This document shows positions 15,039-15,696 of a stretch of DNA of 15,696 bases, piece by piece (positions within the stretch are counted from its first letter, which is position 1; each line of letters begins with the position of its first letter). This stretch comes from Phocaeicola_A sp964580305 (GTDB lineage: Bacteria > Bacteroidota > Bacteroidia > Bacteroidales > Bacteroidaceae): assembly GCA_964580305.1 (NCBI GenBank), contig CAZOKL010000052.1, positions 1-15,696 of the forward strand, read 5' to 3'. Both the position numbers and the translations under genes were made by a program. The notes under the pieces are model-generated. The model did no database searches and was not told where the DNA came from. It was given only the letters and a program-made list of their open reading frames with translations.

Positions 15039-15057
15039 TTTTTGATTTATTACGAGG

Positions 15058-15087
15058 CAAAGTTATTTCATTATGACGCAAAACAAA
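15058..15087 (-). promoter_or_regulatory. Predicted promoter of the porin/P-II/amtB/glnN operon
   Basis: On the minus strand, TAACTTTG (15058-15065) matches the -7 consensus exactly. TTTG (15084-15087) lies 18 nt upstream, slightly closer than the usual 19-21. It sits directly below the sigma-factor terminator, and I found no equally good match closer to the porin gene. Confidence 0.5.
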
Positions 15088-15110
15088 AGGATTTCCAATC
15101 AAAAAGAACA

Positions 15111-15172
15111 AGAAAAATAAAACCGCTTTCATTTTATCATCATATAGAATACTAAACTAATAAAATGAAAGC
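15111..15172 (-). terminator. Terminator of the ECF sigma gene
   Basis: GCTTTCATTTTA (15125-15136) and TAAAATGAAAGC (15161-15172) are perfect 12-bp inverted repeats with a 24-nt spacer. On the minus strand the stem is followed by GGTTTTATTTTTC. It lies about 80 nt past the sigma-factor stop. The AT-rich stem makes it weaker than the glnN terminator. Confidence 0.65.
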
Positions 15173-15253
15173 AATATATAAATACAGCTTTCAATTAGTC
15201 ATACCCTCAACAACTAAAAATATTTTTGGATAACAACGTCCAACGACAACAGG

Positions 15254-15696
15254 CTATTCGCCGAGCAGAAAACTCAGCAACAGAAGCAAATCATAGCAAC
15301 CATTGCGACGCAAAGCTGCACGAAGCAACTCAATGGTCTGTGCCTTGCACTTCGTAACGGTGCTTTCTGACACATGCAGGACGGCAGCCACCTCGGCATT
15401 CTTCAACCCGCGTTCGTAGCTCAGTTCGAAAAGGCGGCGATGTTCTGCGGGAAGTTCACTGATGGCATTGTAGAGCTGATTGAGCACTTCCTCGCGGATG
15501 AAGTCGTTCACCAAATCGACATCCGCATCGTCCTGCTCGGCAAGATAGTTCTCTTGGGCACGGCTCTTGCGAAGGATGGAGATAGCGCGGTTGCGGATGC
15601 AAGTGTAAAGATAGGCTTTGAAAAAGAAAGCCGACTCAAATGCACCGCGTTGCTCGTAAGCCTGAAGGATGGCTTCCTGCACGCAGTCTTCTGCCA
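15254..15696 (-). CDS. ECF-type RNA polymerase sigma factor (N-terminus beyond window)
   Basis: This is the C-terminal part, about 146 codons, of a sigma-70 family factor of the extracytoplasmic-function group. The frame is still open at the window edge. A GTG at 15682 is an internal codon, because the residues before it (AEDCVQEAILQAYE) already belong to sigma region 2. Region 2 continues through AYLYTCIRNRAISILRK, which contacts the -10 DNA. Region 4 is the helix-turn-helix ISELPAEHRRLFELSYERG with AEVAAVLHVSESTVTKCKAQ, which reads the -35 element. The protein ends in a hydrophobic tail (YDLLLLLSFLLGE), which I recall from other Bacteroides ECF factors. Such factors are usually paired with FecR-like anti-sigma proteins and SusCD genes, but none is adjacent on the downstream side. 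The target genes are unknown. Confidence 0.92.
   Translation of the reverse strand, partial: AEDCVQEAILQAYEQRGAFESAFFFKAYLYTCIRNRAISILRKSRAQENYLAEQDDADVDLVNDFIREEVLNQLYNAISELPAEHRRLFELSYERGLKNAEVAAVLHVSESTVTKCKAQTIELLRAALRRNGCYDLLLLLSFLLGE

Larger units (their letters stand above)
14721..15050 (-). other. Long structured 5' leader of the porin operon
   Basis: No gene is supported in the gap between the sigma factor and the porin gene. If the promoter at 15058-15087 is correct, about 330 nt are transcribed before the porin start. This leader holds a hairpin at its 5' end (15012-15038), a perfect GC-rich stem-loop (14941-14972) and a near-palindrome (14766-14790). I do not recognise a known riboswitch class. 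Confidence 0.45.

Noticed and set aside
15680..15682. GTG as the start codon of the sigma factor
   Set aside because: The upstream codons in the same frame (AEDC) continue the conserved sigma region 2, so the gene extends past the window edge.

Overview
The window is from a Bacteroidales genome, most likely Prevotellaceae (Prevotella in the broad sense). Three things support this. A SusC-type TonB-dependent receptor with the LDEVVVTAMG motif lies at the left edge. The glutamine synthetase is type III (GlnN). Three sites match the Bacteroidetes sigma-ABfr promoter consensus (TTTG, about 20 nt, TAnnTTTG). The genus is inferred from overall resemblance, not from a search. Every gene I can support lies on the minus strand, so transcription runs from high to low coordinates.

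In transcription order: an ECF sigma factor missing its N-terminus (15254-15696) ends at a hairpin terminator. A promoter near 15058-15087 then starts a long structured leader of about 330 nt. It leads into a probable four-gene operon: a TorF-like outer-membrane porin (14013-14720), a P-II signal protein (13583-13939), the ammonium channel AmtB (12282-13544) and glutamine synthetase III (10047-12236). This closes with a strong terminator at 9978-10011. After a repeat-bearing intergenic region, a second consensus promoter (9642-9673) drives gltB (5090-9592), gltD (3603-4955) and probably asnB (1686-3353), with a terminator at 1616-1668. A glycine-zipper lipoprotein (723-1388) and the start of a susC gene (1-495, with its own promoter) follow.

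The centre of the window is a complete ammonium-assimilation module. AmtB brings in ammonia and P-II probably gates it. GlnN fixes it into glutamine, GltBD passes the amide to 2-oxoglutarate to give glutamate, and AsnB makes asparagine from glutamine. Clusters of this kind are known in Bacteroides and Prevotella, so the core is established biology. No GlnD, GlnE, NtrB or NtrC homologue is in the window.

The less ordinary features are: a G9 tract inside the SusC signal-peptide codons, where loss or gain of one G would truncate the protein; a three-arm competing-hairpin arrangement between gltD and asnB; a P-II protein with Met in place of the 2-oxoglutarate-binding Gln39; the structured porin leader; TGCAT-type palindromes near two promoters and upstream of the P-II gene; and a GC-rich repeat family in two intergenic regions. 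I found no CRISPR array, transposase, tRNA or rRNA, and nothing that looks like a wholly new multigene system.
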